A DNA stretch of 60,000 nucleotides from Polytrichum commune (Eukaryota > Streptophyta > Polytrichopsida > Polytrichales > Polytrichaceae), in assembly GCA_950295325.1 (NCBI GenBank), contig OX485807.1, positions 31,717,666 through 31,777,665 of the forward strand. The letters run 5' to 3'. The notes under the pieces are model-generated. The model was not told the DNA's origin and ran no database searches. It saw only the letters and a program-made list of their open reading frames with translations. The position numbers and the translations under genes are program-made. Shown here in pieces: positions 47,590 through 59,369 of this stretch (the first letter of the stretch is position 1; every line of letters starts with the position of its first letter).

Positions 47590-49277
47590 AGATCGTGACG
47601 CATCCTCTATGCAGGAGACTGAGACGAGGTACCTCACCATCAAGGCCTGGTGGGCTTCGTCTAACTGCACCTCCGAGGATAGACTGAAACACCTCCAACT
47701 TTGGCTTGCCTTCTGGCACTCCTGATATCGACAATGGGGTGGCTTCATGGAATTGGTGTGTCTTTACTATTATTACTTCTTGTTTTTTGTTTTAAATTTA
47801 ATTTTCCCAAAATTTGCTTATTTCTCACACTGCCATTTCATTGGCAGGAGAAAATCATGACCGCCGAGGAATTTGCACAAATGTCCAATTGCAACCTTGC
47901 CGAATCCATTCACAACAAATGGCTTCAAGCGTCCGGCAACAAAGGTGGCAATTTATACGTGGCCACTGTGGATGACTACATTCGAGCCTTCCTCCAAGTT
48001 GTGGCGTACCATCAATTTTTGCAGGGTGGCGTTGGGGGTGATGGCCCTAGCAAAGATGAACTCAAGTTTCGATGTGCTCAACGTACCGGTGACCCCGTTG
48101 TTCTACAGAAGGTTTTCTTCGACATGCCTGGCGGGGACGAATTCTGCACCCACCTCGAGGGTGCAGAGATATTCGGCTCTTAAAAACGCAAGTCTGACAC
48201 TCCCATTGGAGACGACGATGAAACGCACTACCCCGACACCATCAACTTCTCTCGTCCTCGTGTCGCTTAGAGAACCACAAGATCTCATGCTTCACCTTTG
48301 CCTACCATCGTCGAGGAGACCTCTCTGTCAGTGCTAGAGGTTCCACCACCCCCTCCTATTGGTCTGGATTTTGACCGGATCACTACTGTTCAAGAATCCA
48401 AAGTAGACTAGAAGCTCTGGCATATTGCTCGCGTTCCTTACAATTCCTCCAATGCATGTTGGGCTATGCATGCTGTCACAAAAAAAAATGCACTGTAAAA
48501 ATCGTCTCCAACTTTAAGAGCACCCCTGCCCTGGCATACCTTGGAGTTTGGAACTATTACAAATTTACAACACCGAAAAATGAGAAGTTCTTTTTTTGCC
48601 CTGACGACATTGAGCGTTGTGTCAAAGGTTCACGAAACAAGTGGGTCGACAAATTCTCTGCTGACCAAGAACGACCTCCGATCCTTCCCGTGTGGCCTGT
48701 TAAGCTTGGTACCAACCTCATTCGTCCGGAGATCCTCAAGCTTGAAAATGCCGGCTTTCAGCTTCCGCAGAAAGAGCGCATTACGTCCACTCGCCTCTTT
48801 AACACATCCGCTCCTCCCCTGGAGCTCTCCGGAGTAGACGTTCCAGCCAACCCAGATGCTTATATTTCTTCCAGGCAGTCCAAGTCTACCAGACGGTCTG
48901 CCACCGCACCATCAACAAAACGAATGTAGATGGTGGCGTCTACACGAGCTATGGACGGGACCATCTTGAAGGTCACCATGATTCCACGTCCTGGATTTGG
49001 TTGTGTGATCATGTTGCAATCCAAGCCTGCACCTACACAATCCATTTGCCAACTCACCGTGAGTTCTCTGCCTGAGTGTAATTGTCCGGTCTTCAAGGAT
49101 ATGATATCAAAATTTGGCCGCAAACGAAATTCGTTCCTGCATTGTAAACACCTCTAGTTCATCTTTGTCAAGGTCTGTAATGTAGACCCGGACGTTGACT
49201 TGTTCATTCACGCCCCAACATTTAGCTTCAATGAGGTCAAACTCATCCTCAAAGGGGGCCTCTTGATACAATCCTAA
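47590..49277 (+). pseudogene. Mutator-like transposase C-terminal half with SWIM zinc finger, copy 2
   Basis: Exon sequence at about 47612-47755 gives METQ-like QETETRYLTIKAWWASSN, LQLWLAFWHS, a stop, and YRQWGGFMEL, matching the 10.2-kb copy (ETKYHII..EWLGF). A 92-bp T-rich intron (47756-47847, GT...CAG) then joins in phase to KIMTAEEFAQMSNCNLAESI, HNKWLQASGNKGGNLYVATV, DDYIRAFLQVVAYHQFL. The frame continues through a stop at 48181 to KRKSDTPIGDDDETHYPDT, ITTVQESKVD and KLWHIARVPYN. After a shift near 48480 it is open at 48456-48929 (PVWPVKLGTNLIRPEILKLE, NAGFQLPQKE). It ends with VTMIPRPGFGCVI and the SWIM-type finger CNCPVF...HCKHL (CxC...CxH) at 49077-49152. A stop follows, then FIFVKVCNV and FIHAPTFSFNEVKLIL to a TAA at 49275. 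The upstream catalytic part is absent. Few stops make it younger than copy 1. Confidence 0.8.
47756..47847 (+). other. Intron retained in the MULE relic
   Basis: TTG|GTGTGTC opens and TTTCATTGGCAG| closes a 92-bp, T-rich segment. Both flanking exons are in phase 0 and their products read straight through (GGFMEL then EKIMTAEE). Retention argues that this copy moved as DNA, not as a processed transcript. Confidence 0.7.
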
Positions 49278-49477
49278 CACTATATTGTGCCCTCATAGAT
49301 GTGGCCATTTCTGGACCTCATATGAATTCATAATTATTTGTTATAATAAATATAATATCATGAATTATTTTTATTCCCTTCAAAATGTTTTATTACAATA
49401 CTCAATTGTGTCATGTATCACTCTCCCGGTTGAGCATTATATATTCAATTTGGAGGTGTTTCCTATGTCTACCAACT

Positions 49478-49850
49478 CTACTTCCGTGTTGCCAATCTCC
49501 TAGATGATTCGGACTTCATTTCATCGTCCCTTCTTAATGGAGGTGGACCCGGTCGAAGCAAATCAACGTACGAAACCGTTTTATCCCTCATTCGATCCTT
49601 CAATGAATGACAATGCGGCGATAATCCTCTCATCCTATCGCGAAACGACAAAGACCTCGAAGATTCGCCTACCACCTTGACTTCCTCCTCCGTGTCGATT
49701 GACTTGTCTTCATTCAAATCAACCGCATCATTTGCCTCACTATTCATGCATCTTGTTTCGTCCTTCTCCTCCACATCAACTCGTTTTTTTATCATTTTTT
49801 GCATATCGTTTCTGAACCTTCTACATCCTCCACCTCCAGGCTTATATGCA
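49478..49850 (-). CDS. Hypothetical charged protein fragment
   Basis: An open minus-strand frame of 108 codons (49804-49478) is strongly charged: VDVEEKDETRCMNSEANDAV, DLNEDKSIDTEEEVKVV, SSRSLSFRDRMRG, SLKDRMRDKTVSYVDLLRPG and RRDDEMKSESSRR. In the same frame upstream, YKPGGGGCRRFRNDMQK extends it to about 49850 without a stop. Such composition is unusual for chance frames in this AT-rich DNA. No domain is recognised; a retrotransposon gag-like N-terminus or a host exon are both possible. It lies just beyond the MULE relic on the opposite strand. Confidence 0.35.
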
Positions 49851-51981
49851 ATGCAAAAATGGAGTCAGCTCGTAGTCATTACTATATCGATTTGCAGCAC
49901 CTATGTCATGTTCCGGTGATGAATTAAATGAAACATGCGGATCTCCTAGACTTCTAATCTCCTTCTCCCATCCTAGGCCAGCAAACATGTCTCTCTCCTC
50001 TCCTATTGTATGCGTGTGTCTCTACATTCATATTGGGTATGAGTCTAAATTATATCCTCATATATATTCAACTCAATATAATCTTTTTGATCACAAACAA
50101 TAATTGTTCCAGTCCACGCTCTAGAGTTGACACACACATAGAACAAAGACAAAAGTGATGGAATAAGAACAAAGCAAGTTGGTCGCCCTTTGTATTTTGA
50201 TTGACTCATTCTTCAATTATACCAATCTAAAAAAAAATCATTTATTCTTTCTTGGGATTAACATTGGTTTTTATCATTTACTTACCTATTATATCATAAT
50301 TTTCCTATCATTTTAGCACTTCACGGTTTCCAAACTCAATGAGACCATTTCAAATTTAGGGCATTTTTATTTAATTTATGACCTAAACATTCCACAAAAA
50401 TATGTCACATTTTTTACTATTTTGAGAGAATCTGGAATATTTTGGGTATATCCAAATCTTTTTGAAAATGTTTCTAAATTTAGTATGGTAAGTTTATTAT
50501 TTTTACTTCCTCTCTGCTCTCCGCTCACATAGGAGTGTCGTCCGAAACTAGCAAATGCCCCACTTTGTAGAACCTTTGATGTTGCGATGAAAGAGGTCAA
50601 TAAATGGAGAATTCAAGGAACCAGGAGAGGTCCCAACTTGGCCTACACCCATATCTTGTGTGGGAAGCCTTTTTGCTATTTGAACTCACCAAGGTGTGTG
50701 GCCCTAATGTGGGCACTTCCAATTCTACAAATGACCATTGAATTAGATTAGGAATTGTCTCATCCACCTATGAATTGCGAGGATAGTCATTTTGAGTTTG
50801 AGGATCATAATTGAGATTGACCTCAAAAAGAAAGAAAAAAAGAAAGAGAAAAAAGATGTCAAAGTGAAGATTGTCTTTTGCTTTAAGGTGGATGAGGCTA
50901 AGTCGGTTAGCTTCCTTAATTGGACACCTATTTTTGGGTCATAATTGGCGGTACAATCACTCTAATTCAATGGTTGAGTAATACATGGTCATTTAGCCGC
51001 CACCTTGATGATACTTGGCTTAGTCACCATTGCTAATATTAAACTATATCCACCATCCTCCATAATCAAGAGTGATATCCACATGGATTGTGACACAATT
51101 GATTTTTGTGGGCAAGGTGGGCAAATTTGGAGGCGGCATGTGGCTATGAGGTGCCGACCAACTTGTAATGTGGGTATTACATAATGAATATTTGGCAACA
51201 TTTTATCTTACCCATGACCACTTTATAGACATCCAATGATTGACATTAATTCATTGGCAAATGGCCCATGTAGAATGATGTCGTCCACTTACACAACATA
51301 TAGTGATATAAGAGTTCCCCCCTCTGACATCATATTGGGAAGCAAAGAATCTTTGATTGCGTAACCTGAATCAACACCTTCCTCAACTATGATTTCAAAC
51401 CCTTTGGTCCTTCTTCGAAATTGCTAACATGCTGAAGCTTCTAATGCATGAATCCATCGACTAGATGATTCCACAAAACTGGAGGTATCCACATCAACCT
51501 CATCTACCGTAAGTGATACATAAGTTCTCTCAATGTGTTAACTACCAAACCTATATAACTTAATACAAATATGAGCACATAGTCCAATGTCATCGTAGCT
51601 TCTTTCTTTTTGTGGTGTCCAAGAAGTTGATGGCCAATTGATTCTAACTGAGCCTCAAGAATGTAATCTGAGACTTTGATTCTTAACAAACAAATGTTGA
51701 TGGATAGCTTCTCTCCGGAAACCCCCCTCACATGACTCAAAATTCAGGCTACATCTGGATGGAGTAGGAATCCACAAGGCATTAGGCCTTGAACCCATGT
51801 TACATTAACATATTGTTGATCAATGTTATGTCAGGCCAATATCCAATAGAATGAATATCTATGTACATCCTATGCTATACTATAGGACTTTGGCATTTCC
51901 TGGGGACTCAAGGCACTTAGGTGTGAACGTGTGAACTGGCCCTTTTCATCTAACATATTATCCATTCTAGAGGCTTCACTA
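49851..51981. other. No recognised gene
   Basis: A purine-rich AAAG run lies at about 50823-50855. I found no coding frame, RNA gene or repeat unit worth calling. Confidence 0.4.
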
Positions 51982-52141
51982 ATAGCCCACCCACACTTAC
52001 TGGTGTGGGCCACTAGTGAACATTGAGTACAAGCATTGGTTACATCCAGTGATCCTCACTGCCTAAACCAACTCTAAAAGTGGCCCTTGCTGATAGGAAC
52101 CGTTCACTGATGGCTTGCACTAATGAGTGTGGATGGGCTAT
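51982..52141. mobile_element. MITE with ATAGCCCAYCCACACT ends, 160 bp
   Basis: Left ATAGCCCACCCACACTTACT and the inverse of the right end ATAGCCCATCCACACTCATT form TIRs. They extend with mismatches through GTG..GCCA..AGTGAAC (about 45 bp each side). TA-rich bases flank it. No ORF. Confidence 0.75.
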
Positions 52142-53261
52142 AACATTATTACCTCAAGAAAAGCTTGGGCACCGGTATTTTCAATGTTGGCAACATCGTG
52201 AAAGACCACCGGAGGCTTTGTCCACCACCTAGGCTAAAGTATTTTCACCATTACGGGACGCTAATCGGAGATTATCCTAGCTACCTAGCCTACACAAAGC
52301 AATTAGCCTCACCAAGGTCCACGAATCAAGAATTTCTTCCCTCTTGATTGTGCTCATAACATTAGTGAGCACATACTTTTAGATGGGTGGGTCACAAAAT
52401 CCTAGGAGTACAATCGCATCATCTTGCAAATTTTTACACTCCACGTTACAATGTAAGCTTGGTGATGTAGGAAAGACCTTTCCTCCGCTAAGTTATGTTA
52501 TGCTATTAATTTTTTTTAGGTCCTTTCGATTATGTTGTATGTAAGGTAAATGGGTCTTTATTTTTAAATGGGCACTTGTCTCCCTCACCCACTTCTTGTA
52601 GGATATGAAAACACACATTTTAGTGCGAGATGATTAGCGATTCTAAATCGTGCTTGTAGCCACTTTCATTGTAATTTTTGAAGCTCGTATGAATATCATG
52701 TTCATTGTCAAAGTGAAGACTCTTTGAGTTGTTGGGTGATCATATACCCCCCCCCCCCCAACCCCCAATTTATGTTGACTATTACATTCTAGAGAATGGT
52801 TAAGTTTGTTTAAGCATGTAGTCCAACCTCTTTTTAACACATATCTTTTGGTGCATGTTTTGAGATTCACACCTAACCTCATGCCATTCAAATATAAGTT
52901 AGGCGTCCCTTTTGAAATCAGATATTGAATTAGGCACATCTAAGTTAAGTCACTTGAACTTAGTTGTGAGGATTGAAACACCAACTTATTTCATCAAAGG
53001 AAATCTCCATTTGTTGAATTGAACTTAGAAACGTGAGACATTTTGAGGGTGCATGTTGTGTTGTAGATGGTAATGATTTTTTGTTAGAGTGATACTACCT
53101 AGTAGGCTTGCTTAATCCACACAAGGGAGGAAGGAGAGAGGGAGGTGTATTATGTGTGTATGCAAATGATGGATGCTTCCTTATATGTACATTGAGAATT
53201 CAAGAACTTAGTACGAGAAACTTATCTTCACGGTTAGATGAATCTTGAGTTTGAAGTAGAG
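52142..53261. other. No recognised gene
   Basis: A C14-type run lies near 52746. Otherwise I see no supportable feature. Confidence 0.4.
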
Positions 53262-53750
53262 TCTATTGAGGGGTGTTTTGAACCATGAATTTTGTGAGCC
53301 TGCATCCTAATATAAACCCATCATGAAAATTAAGTTTCAAGCTTGGGTCCAAGCTAGAGTCCAGAGGCAAGGTTGCAGGGTGTTTTGGAACCCAATGTTT
53401 CTTGGACATGAACCTAATGTAAGCATCCTAGGTTATAGTTGATTAAACTTAGACAATGCAATGTCGTTTAGTCATCATGTGCTACTTGCCCCTTACGCAA
53501 CTGACTCTTTGTATTGGTAAATTAAGGGGTGAATTTGCATAGAGTCCATTGAGGGGTGTTTTGAACCATGCATTTCGTGGACCCATATCCTAATGTAAAC
53601 CCACCACGAGCAACCAATTATTGAACTTGGGTCCAATCTAGAGTCCAAAAGCAAGGTTCCTTTAAGGCATGTTTTAATCACCAAGTTTTTTGGACCTAGA
53701 CCCTAATGTAAACACAACCTTAGTCATCCTAGACTAGAATTAATTGAGGT
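53262..53750. repeat. Direct repeat with nested subunits (2 x 2)
   Basis: The block GAGTCYATTGAGGGGTGTTT begins at 53262 and again at about 53543. Inside each, a smaller motif of TGTTTTG(G)AACC, TTTCKTGGAC and CCTAATGTAAAC recurs, giving subunits near 53270, 53378, 53552 and 53666. The minus open frame at 53740-54129 starts beyond it and has no known family. Confidence 0.65.
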
Positions 53751-54309
53751 ATGTATGCCTAAAAATAGTTCCAACCTCAAAGCAACATCTATATGTCATC
53801 CTAAATGTGTCAACAAACAAGCGCAATGGTTCATATAGTAAGCCAAAGATAAAAGCTACTAAACATATGCGGCATCCAACACAAAATAGTGCCAAACAGC
53901 CAATTGTAGGGGCAATGTACTGTAAAATGTTGATTTTGAGTTGGTTTCCACCTAACAATATAACATCAATGTACCCCCTTATGAACACTCCGAAACCCAA
54001 TGTTGCAGTGCATGATTTATAGAGGTCACGGAATTTTTTATCTTCCAAAAATAATCTTTGAGAAGCATGTTTCCAACCCATTACATAGACTAAATTATTA
54101 AAATATATAGAAATAGAAAGATTCCCCAAACCACAGGAACCATGGGGCTATTGCTTTAAGCACCACTTACCTTAAGCTTAGGAAGTGAGAAACCATTTAA
54201 CCATGTGGTGAGGTGATGTTCACCCAATAATTCAACATCAATGGACCCTCCTCTAAAACACCAAAAGACCCAATGCTACAATGCACTTTGATGATTTAAA
54301 GTAGTCACA

Positions 54310-55215
54310 AGCAGAAGAAGAAGAAGAAGAAGTCCGGTCTCCGAAGAGGCTGGAGTGAATAGGGTGACTGCTTGCAAAATATCCTTGGCCACGTCCCAGG
54401 GCAATGGCATTGGATGTGAAACTACTTCACCCCTTGCGGGGAGTATACACTATATTTAGTAACTATTAACAATTAATAATAACCATCATTAAGTAGTCTT
54501 CCTTAGTAGGAAGATTTTGTGTTATATATATATATTTCTTCATTAGTTTAATTATGGCAAGTTTTGGAGGTATGTGATAGATTGTCAGTTCTCTAGTCTT
54601 CGCTTACGGACTAGTATAGAATGTGCATATTGTGTAGCGATTGTGTATATTTGTTGGAATGTACTCTTGATTTTTGTAATAGGGATTTCCAATTTTGTTT
54701 CCAAGTTTTTCATTGATGGGATATGTGTTTTGGCTCTTGCGCCTGCAACTAGGACCATAAGTGGTGCCACGTTCCATCCTCTCGATGTGATGTAATTGAT
54801 GAGTGGTTGATATTTTGTAGTTTTCCTAAAGAGGGTTTCTGTAGCAAATCTATCATTACAGTATGTAAATTTTATAAATTGTATAGTGAGTTCTGGTGTA
54901 GGGGCTTCTGGTAGGGGGTGGTTGTATGGGTGGCCTATGACGCACATTATGTCTAGCCTACACCTGGCGTTGCAGTGACATCTTTGGGGTACTACATGTG
55001 CCCGGTAGTAGCCATATTAGTACGGTGCTTTTCTTGAGCATTCCGCTATAGTTTCTTGCGTTCATAAGTGTGTAGTGTCTTGATATTTTAGGTGATAAGA
55101 TGAGTTTACGTGGTTCCCATACAACTTTGTTGTGTCTTTTTTATTATAAGTACATGAATGTGTTGTTGTTTGCACTTAAGTAATACATGTAGCCATGTAT
55201 CTGCATTTGACGAGT
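54310..55215 (-). pseudogene. Non-LTR retrotransposon (LINE) ORF2 C-terminus and 3' end, decayed
   Basis: On the minus strand from about 55215 the text reads TWLHVLLKCKQQHIHVL, then after a frameshift VWEPRKLILSPKISRHYTLM and STVLIWLLPGTC. A further shift leads to CHCNARCRLDIMCVIGHPYN and the open frame at 54947-54585: LTIQFIKFTYCNDRFATETL, KYQPLINYITSRGWNVAPLM, THIPSMKNLETKLEIPITKI and YAHSILVRKRRLEN. I recognise this as the region C-terminal to the reverse transcriptase of a plant LINE-like element, including its Cys-rich stretch. The 3' UTR follows (54450-54340) and ends in (TTC)n at 54316-54333. The reverse transcriptase core is not in the copy, so it is 5'-truncated. Confidence 0.7.
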
Positions 55216-55489
55216 CACAACATTATAAAGTTAGAAAATCTGATGAATCCATTTCTAAACTAGGGTAATTTTATTGGAAATTTACAAAGAGAGAGAAACA
55301 CGTGGGGTGTCACTTTGAGGACCACCTTGCTTAAGCTTAGGCTTAGGCTTAGATAGTGCGAAGGAGGCATTTAGCCATGTGGTGCTACCCGGTCCCCACG
55401 TAACTGGCTTCTTTGTAGTACCTCACTTGGTGGATGTCCCACCAAGCCGGCCGGAGGGGCCGCCACCCACCCTACAAAGATTGCCCTAG
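55216..55489. other. No recognised feature
   Basis: A short stretch with GCTTAGGCTTAGGCTTAG near 55335 and a GC-richer patch at 55430-55500; no gene seen. Confidence 0.35.
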
Positions 55490-55785
55490 ATTGGGGCCGC
55501 CCACAACAAGCTATGTGGGTGTTATTTGGTTCATTTTTTCATGTCCTCCAACTTCTACCAATTAGATCTACGCAACGGAACTTGTGTTGCATTAGTAAAT
55601 CTATGATAAATCATTTGCAGAAACCGGACTGAAAATCATATCTCTTCGTTTAGTTATGGTTATCAGGAGTGCATGTTGGTTGAATTTCTAACTGGATACA
55701 TAGGTCCTCCCAACTATGTTCATTAGTGATTCTAGAGGTCCGACTAACACCACCTAAGATCCATCTACCTTAGGTTGCGGCCATC
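55490..55785. repeat. Dispersed repeat with GTGTTATTTGGTT end, copy 3 of 3
   Basis: It matches 30320-30705 from TGTGGGTGTTATTTGGTT to CATAGGTCCTCCCAAYWWTG. The shared tail includes AGGTCCGAYTAA and ATCYATCTAYCTT, with an internal deletion relative to copy 1. Confidence 0.6.
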
Positions 55786-55839
55786 CACAATATTGGATTA
55801 GGGGGTACATAGATACAACACGAGATAAATTTTGTAACT

Positions 55840-56145
55840 TAGTGTCATGTGACGTTCTTTGTCACTATGGTAACTTTTCTAATGACACTTCTCATGAATA
55901 CATTTACAATATATCATAATGGCATCTCAACTCACTTTCAATTCATCCACTTTTGGTATATCGACATTCTAACATTTCCATAATAAATCTTTGTCATGGG
56001 TGATTGAAAGGTGGATGAGAAATCACTTAATCAAGTGACAATAATCGCAAGATTGTGAATCTATAATAACATACAAATATTTTCACAAGGAATGACAAAT
56101 AATACTAGGTATACATCTAGTGTAGTGTTGGTGACACTAGACGCA
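55840..56145. mobile_element. MITE-like repeat related to 23343-23480 and 25884-26250
   Basis: TTAGTGTCATGTGACGTTC near 55840 and CTAGTGTAGTGTTGGTGACA near 56117 look like opposite termini. Interior blocks GTCACTATGGTAACTTTTCT and GGTGATTGAAAGGTGGATGA are shared with the two relatives. Confidence 0.45.
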
Positions 56146-57329
56146 ATAGGTAGTGTAGCTTTCCCAACTTTATTACTGGCCCAGTGTACAGGGAGGGCCT
56201 CAGGAGGCACCCTTTTACACAATGGACCGAGGAGGGGTCCAGCCATGGATATTCGTTACCGGCCATGTGATCGTACTAAGAGTACCCTTTAATATTGGGA
56301 TGTCATAGCCCCCCACCGATCATGGTAGTAGAACCGTGAGATACTTAGCTTGCTCCCTAGTGGAGGTGGGCTACTAGGCTAAGCTATTTACATGTTGACA
56401 ATGTTGTCGTTCACCACCTAAGTATGCCATAATTATCCAAGGTGGTAACAAACCCCTCTACGCTCCGACATCCATTGTGGTAAAAAGTTAATCTAGGGTT
56501 ACGTGATTATGTCAACAATGTTTTCAAAATGCAGTTGAAAACAAGACACACTTTGTGTTGGAGTGTTCCTTTTATAATTTCATTGAGAGCAAGGTTTTTT
56601 TTCCCCTCTTTTAGAATGTCATAGTATGTAATCTTAGGCATTTTTCCAAGCATGAAGTTGATATTACCTTTATCTTACTAAGGTCATTGCACTCCGTTAC
56701 TCTAGAGAATTGGCCTTGGAGGATTTCACGATCTCATATATGATCCGGATACAAGATATTTTGTACTAGTAGATAGGGTTTTGGAATTTATACGTGTTCC
56801 AAGTAAAATCATGGAGTTTTGTATAAAGCAAGTACCTCAAAACAATCCAAACGCAGGGCTTGCGTTTTGTGGTGTCTATGTAAACTCATCCATCATGAAT
56901 GAAGAGGCTCTAGGAACAACAAATCCTCTCCAAGTTGAGGACTAATGCATTGCAATTGAACTCTATCCGATTGATTTGAGTTGTTGATACTATCTATAGA
57001 ATTAAATCCTCTAAAACCCTACCATTTTACGAACTTTTAAAAACTCACTCCATTTTCATTCACCTTCACAATGGACATGGGTTTACAAAGACACCATGAA
57101 TCCCTAGCCCGACTGTATGGTCAGCAAAGGTTAGCTTGGGCCTCTCACACCTCCTTAACCCCCCTCAGGTATAATTTTGAATGAACACAGGCTGAGTTCA
57201 CATTCTCTAGTCCCATAACTCATAAGGTCCAAAGTATCCGTGCAAAAATTATGCATGGATCCATAACAAGTGACATGGAAAACATTGTACGTTTACCCTA
57301 ATCCCCATGCACTTTCAATTGCTTTCTCG
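56146..57329. other. No recognised gene
   Basis: Several short open frames on both strands overlap each other and lack motifs. No RNA gene or unit repeat was seen. Confidence 0.4.
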
Positions 57330-57680
57330 GATTATGTCGGACCCTCCAATTGGCTAACTTTTGAAGGCCAAATCACAACAATTGAAGCACCTTATCCATT
57401 GGTAACAAAGACTCACACCATGCCCACACTAGGGGCTAGTCATAGCTCCTTCGTAGTAGTAGTAGGAGGAGTCCTTGTTGACAAGAAAAGTTTGTCTCTT
57501 TCCGAAACATACTGCTACCAGTAAGGGTCTGTTTTTGTCGTATTCACAGTATACCGTACTTGAAGTAATTATAGTATAATTTCATTAGTGCATACAAGAC
57601 AATAAGTCCTATCAAGATGGAAACTTTGCAACTGGTGTGGGTGAGTCGTTGGGACCTAGTGCGGGCATGGTTTTAACACC
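57330..57680. repeat. Dispersed repeat, pair with 25085-25365
   Basis: It shares the blocks listed for 25085-25365 in the same order and orientation. Here the minus frame is interrupted by stops, so the sister's open frame is not conserved. Confidence 0.6.
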
Positions 57681-59040
57681 CCAAGAATGACATGTTTGAA
57701 ATATGTGATCGGTGTCATAAATAGGACCCGACACATTCAAAAACCAATTTCTCTCTATCAATTAATACTCCTAATTGACGCATTGTTCATTCCAAAATCA
57801 TCATAAGTTTAAGAAGATATTTGTGTCCTTCTTTTTATATTTCCAATGTTGTACAACATGGGTCCCAATCATGATCGTTCAACTACAAACCCTGCAAAGT
57901 TGGAAGTGGAGTGGAAGTGGAAGTGGAAGTAGATTAACTACATGTAAGCTAAGTACTTCTCCCAGGATGTCAATAATTCACTTAACTTCACCGATTCCGT
58001 TTTGGTAAGGTATCGTCTAAGGTAGAAATACCATAACCCGTTAACCACCCTCTAGCTGTGCACTAGACCACCGTCACAATGGTGAAGTACCATTTCTAAA
58101 ACTGATCATGGCTCGGCGGCAACTTCAATGCGTGTACACTTAGTGTAGCCAATGGGAGGCAAGTGTTAATGTACTCATGAGGTAACCGAATTAGGCGATG
58201 TTCTGTATGGAAATGAGGATTACCGTGTTCGGTGTAGGGAGAATCTAATGAACGAGTAGGGGTTTGGACAACTTTACACTTTGAAAAATTGTAGCATTTT
58301 TTGTATAGGGCACAAAAATATGAAACAACTTGCGTTCTTCATGAATCCTTCTCGTCTATCTTGGAAAATTATCTCATGATTGTTAGACCAGATCTTCAAT
58401 GCGAATCACCTTATTTTCACGAATTACGGTATTTCTACCTTATTCCATCACTCTAGTGCGGTCTATTCAAACTATGTGTCAGGTCCAATCTATGACACCG
58501 ATCATATGTAAGCAAACTATGTGTCGGTTTGAACAACGTGATCAAAATATAAACACCATTCTAGGTTCAACAATTAATACAATCAAAACGACCTATGTGA
58601 TCACTTGAAAGCAAAAAAATATCTCCACTTTGACCTCTTATGTATCAGTCTTTTACATCGCAACTTCGAATCGTGAACTTGAAATGATAGTCTTCCCGTT
58701 TCAAATTGTTGATTGGATGAGACAATTCCCAATCCGATCCAGCGGCCCAAATTCTTTTATGTGGAATGAAAAGCATCCACAATAGAGCGGCATACATTAC
58801 GTACATGTGGCAGAGAAATGAGATGATATTGATTCTAGAGTTTGGGAAACCAAAAAGCGAATGGGAGTGGAATTACATCAAGATGGTCTCAAACTAACTA
58901 ATTCCGTAATGCAGTAACCTCTGTGAGATGGAGACCAATGTCAACTGGATGATCCGATTGGAAGAAAGACTCGAGGTTTCCTAATGCTACATCCTCAAAT
59001 AGCAAATAGCATGGTCAGAGACGACCTTAAACTACCAGAT
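57681..59040. other. No recognised gene
   Basis: A short (GGAAGT)n run lies at about 57902-57930. Base composition is slightly less AT-rich than in the middle of the window, but no coding frame is supported. Confidence 0.35.
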
Positions 59041-59215
59041 GGTGGTGGAGAGATACCCAAATCTCAAGGAAGAGGTTGGCGGTTCGATTCCCGGCTGTGA
59101 AATCTCCTCTCTACTTGACGGAAAACTTGCCAGGTGGTCAACTGCCTCCTATGCTTTGGCGTTGGCCTGTCCGCCTTCTGTCTCAAATTTTTTTATTTTT
59201 TTATTTTTTTAAAAA
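59041..59215 (+). repeat. Candidate tRNA-derived SINE
   Basis: A perfect Pol III B box GGTTCGATTCC is at 59081-59091, and TGGTGGAGAGA at 59042-59052 matches the A-box pattern except at the last base. The spacing of 39 bp is tRNA-like, but the anticodon and acceptor stems do not fold, so it is not a tRNA gene. About 100 bp downstream lies a T-rich/A-rich run (59186-59218) that could be its tail or a Pol III stop. Confidence 0.4.
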
Positions 59216-59369
59216 ACTTATGTCTACTGGGGGCTATTTAGGGGGCACTCGAACGCAATGTGAAGCCTGACGAAGAGCGGCTGAAGGCAATGTAACATCC
59301 AGTTGCAGGCCCTTCACCTGCACTGATAATTATATGCATATGAATCACAAAGAATGAAAGGCTACCAAC

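Noticed and set aside
53740-54129. 129-codon minus frame as a membrane protein gene
   Set aside because: Hydrophobicity follows from T-rich composition; there are no family motifs, and the region lies among repeats downstream of the LINE tail.
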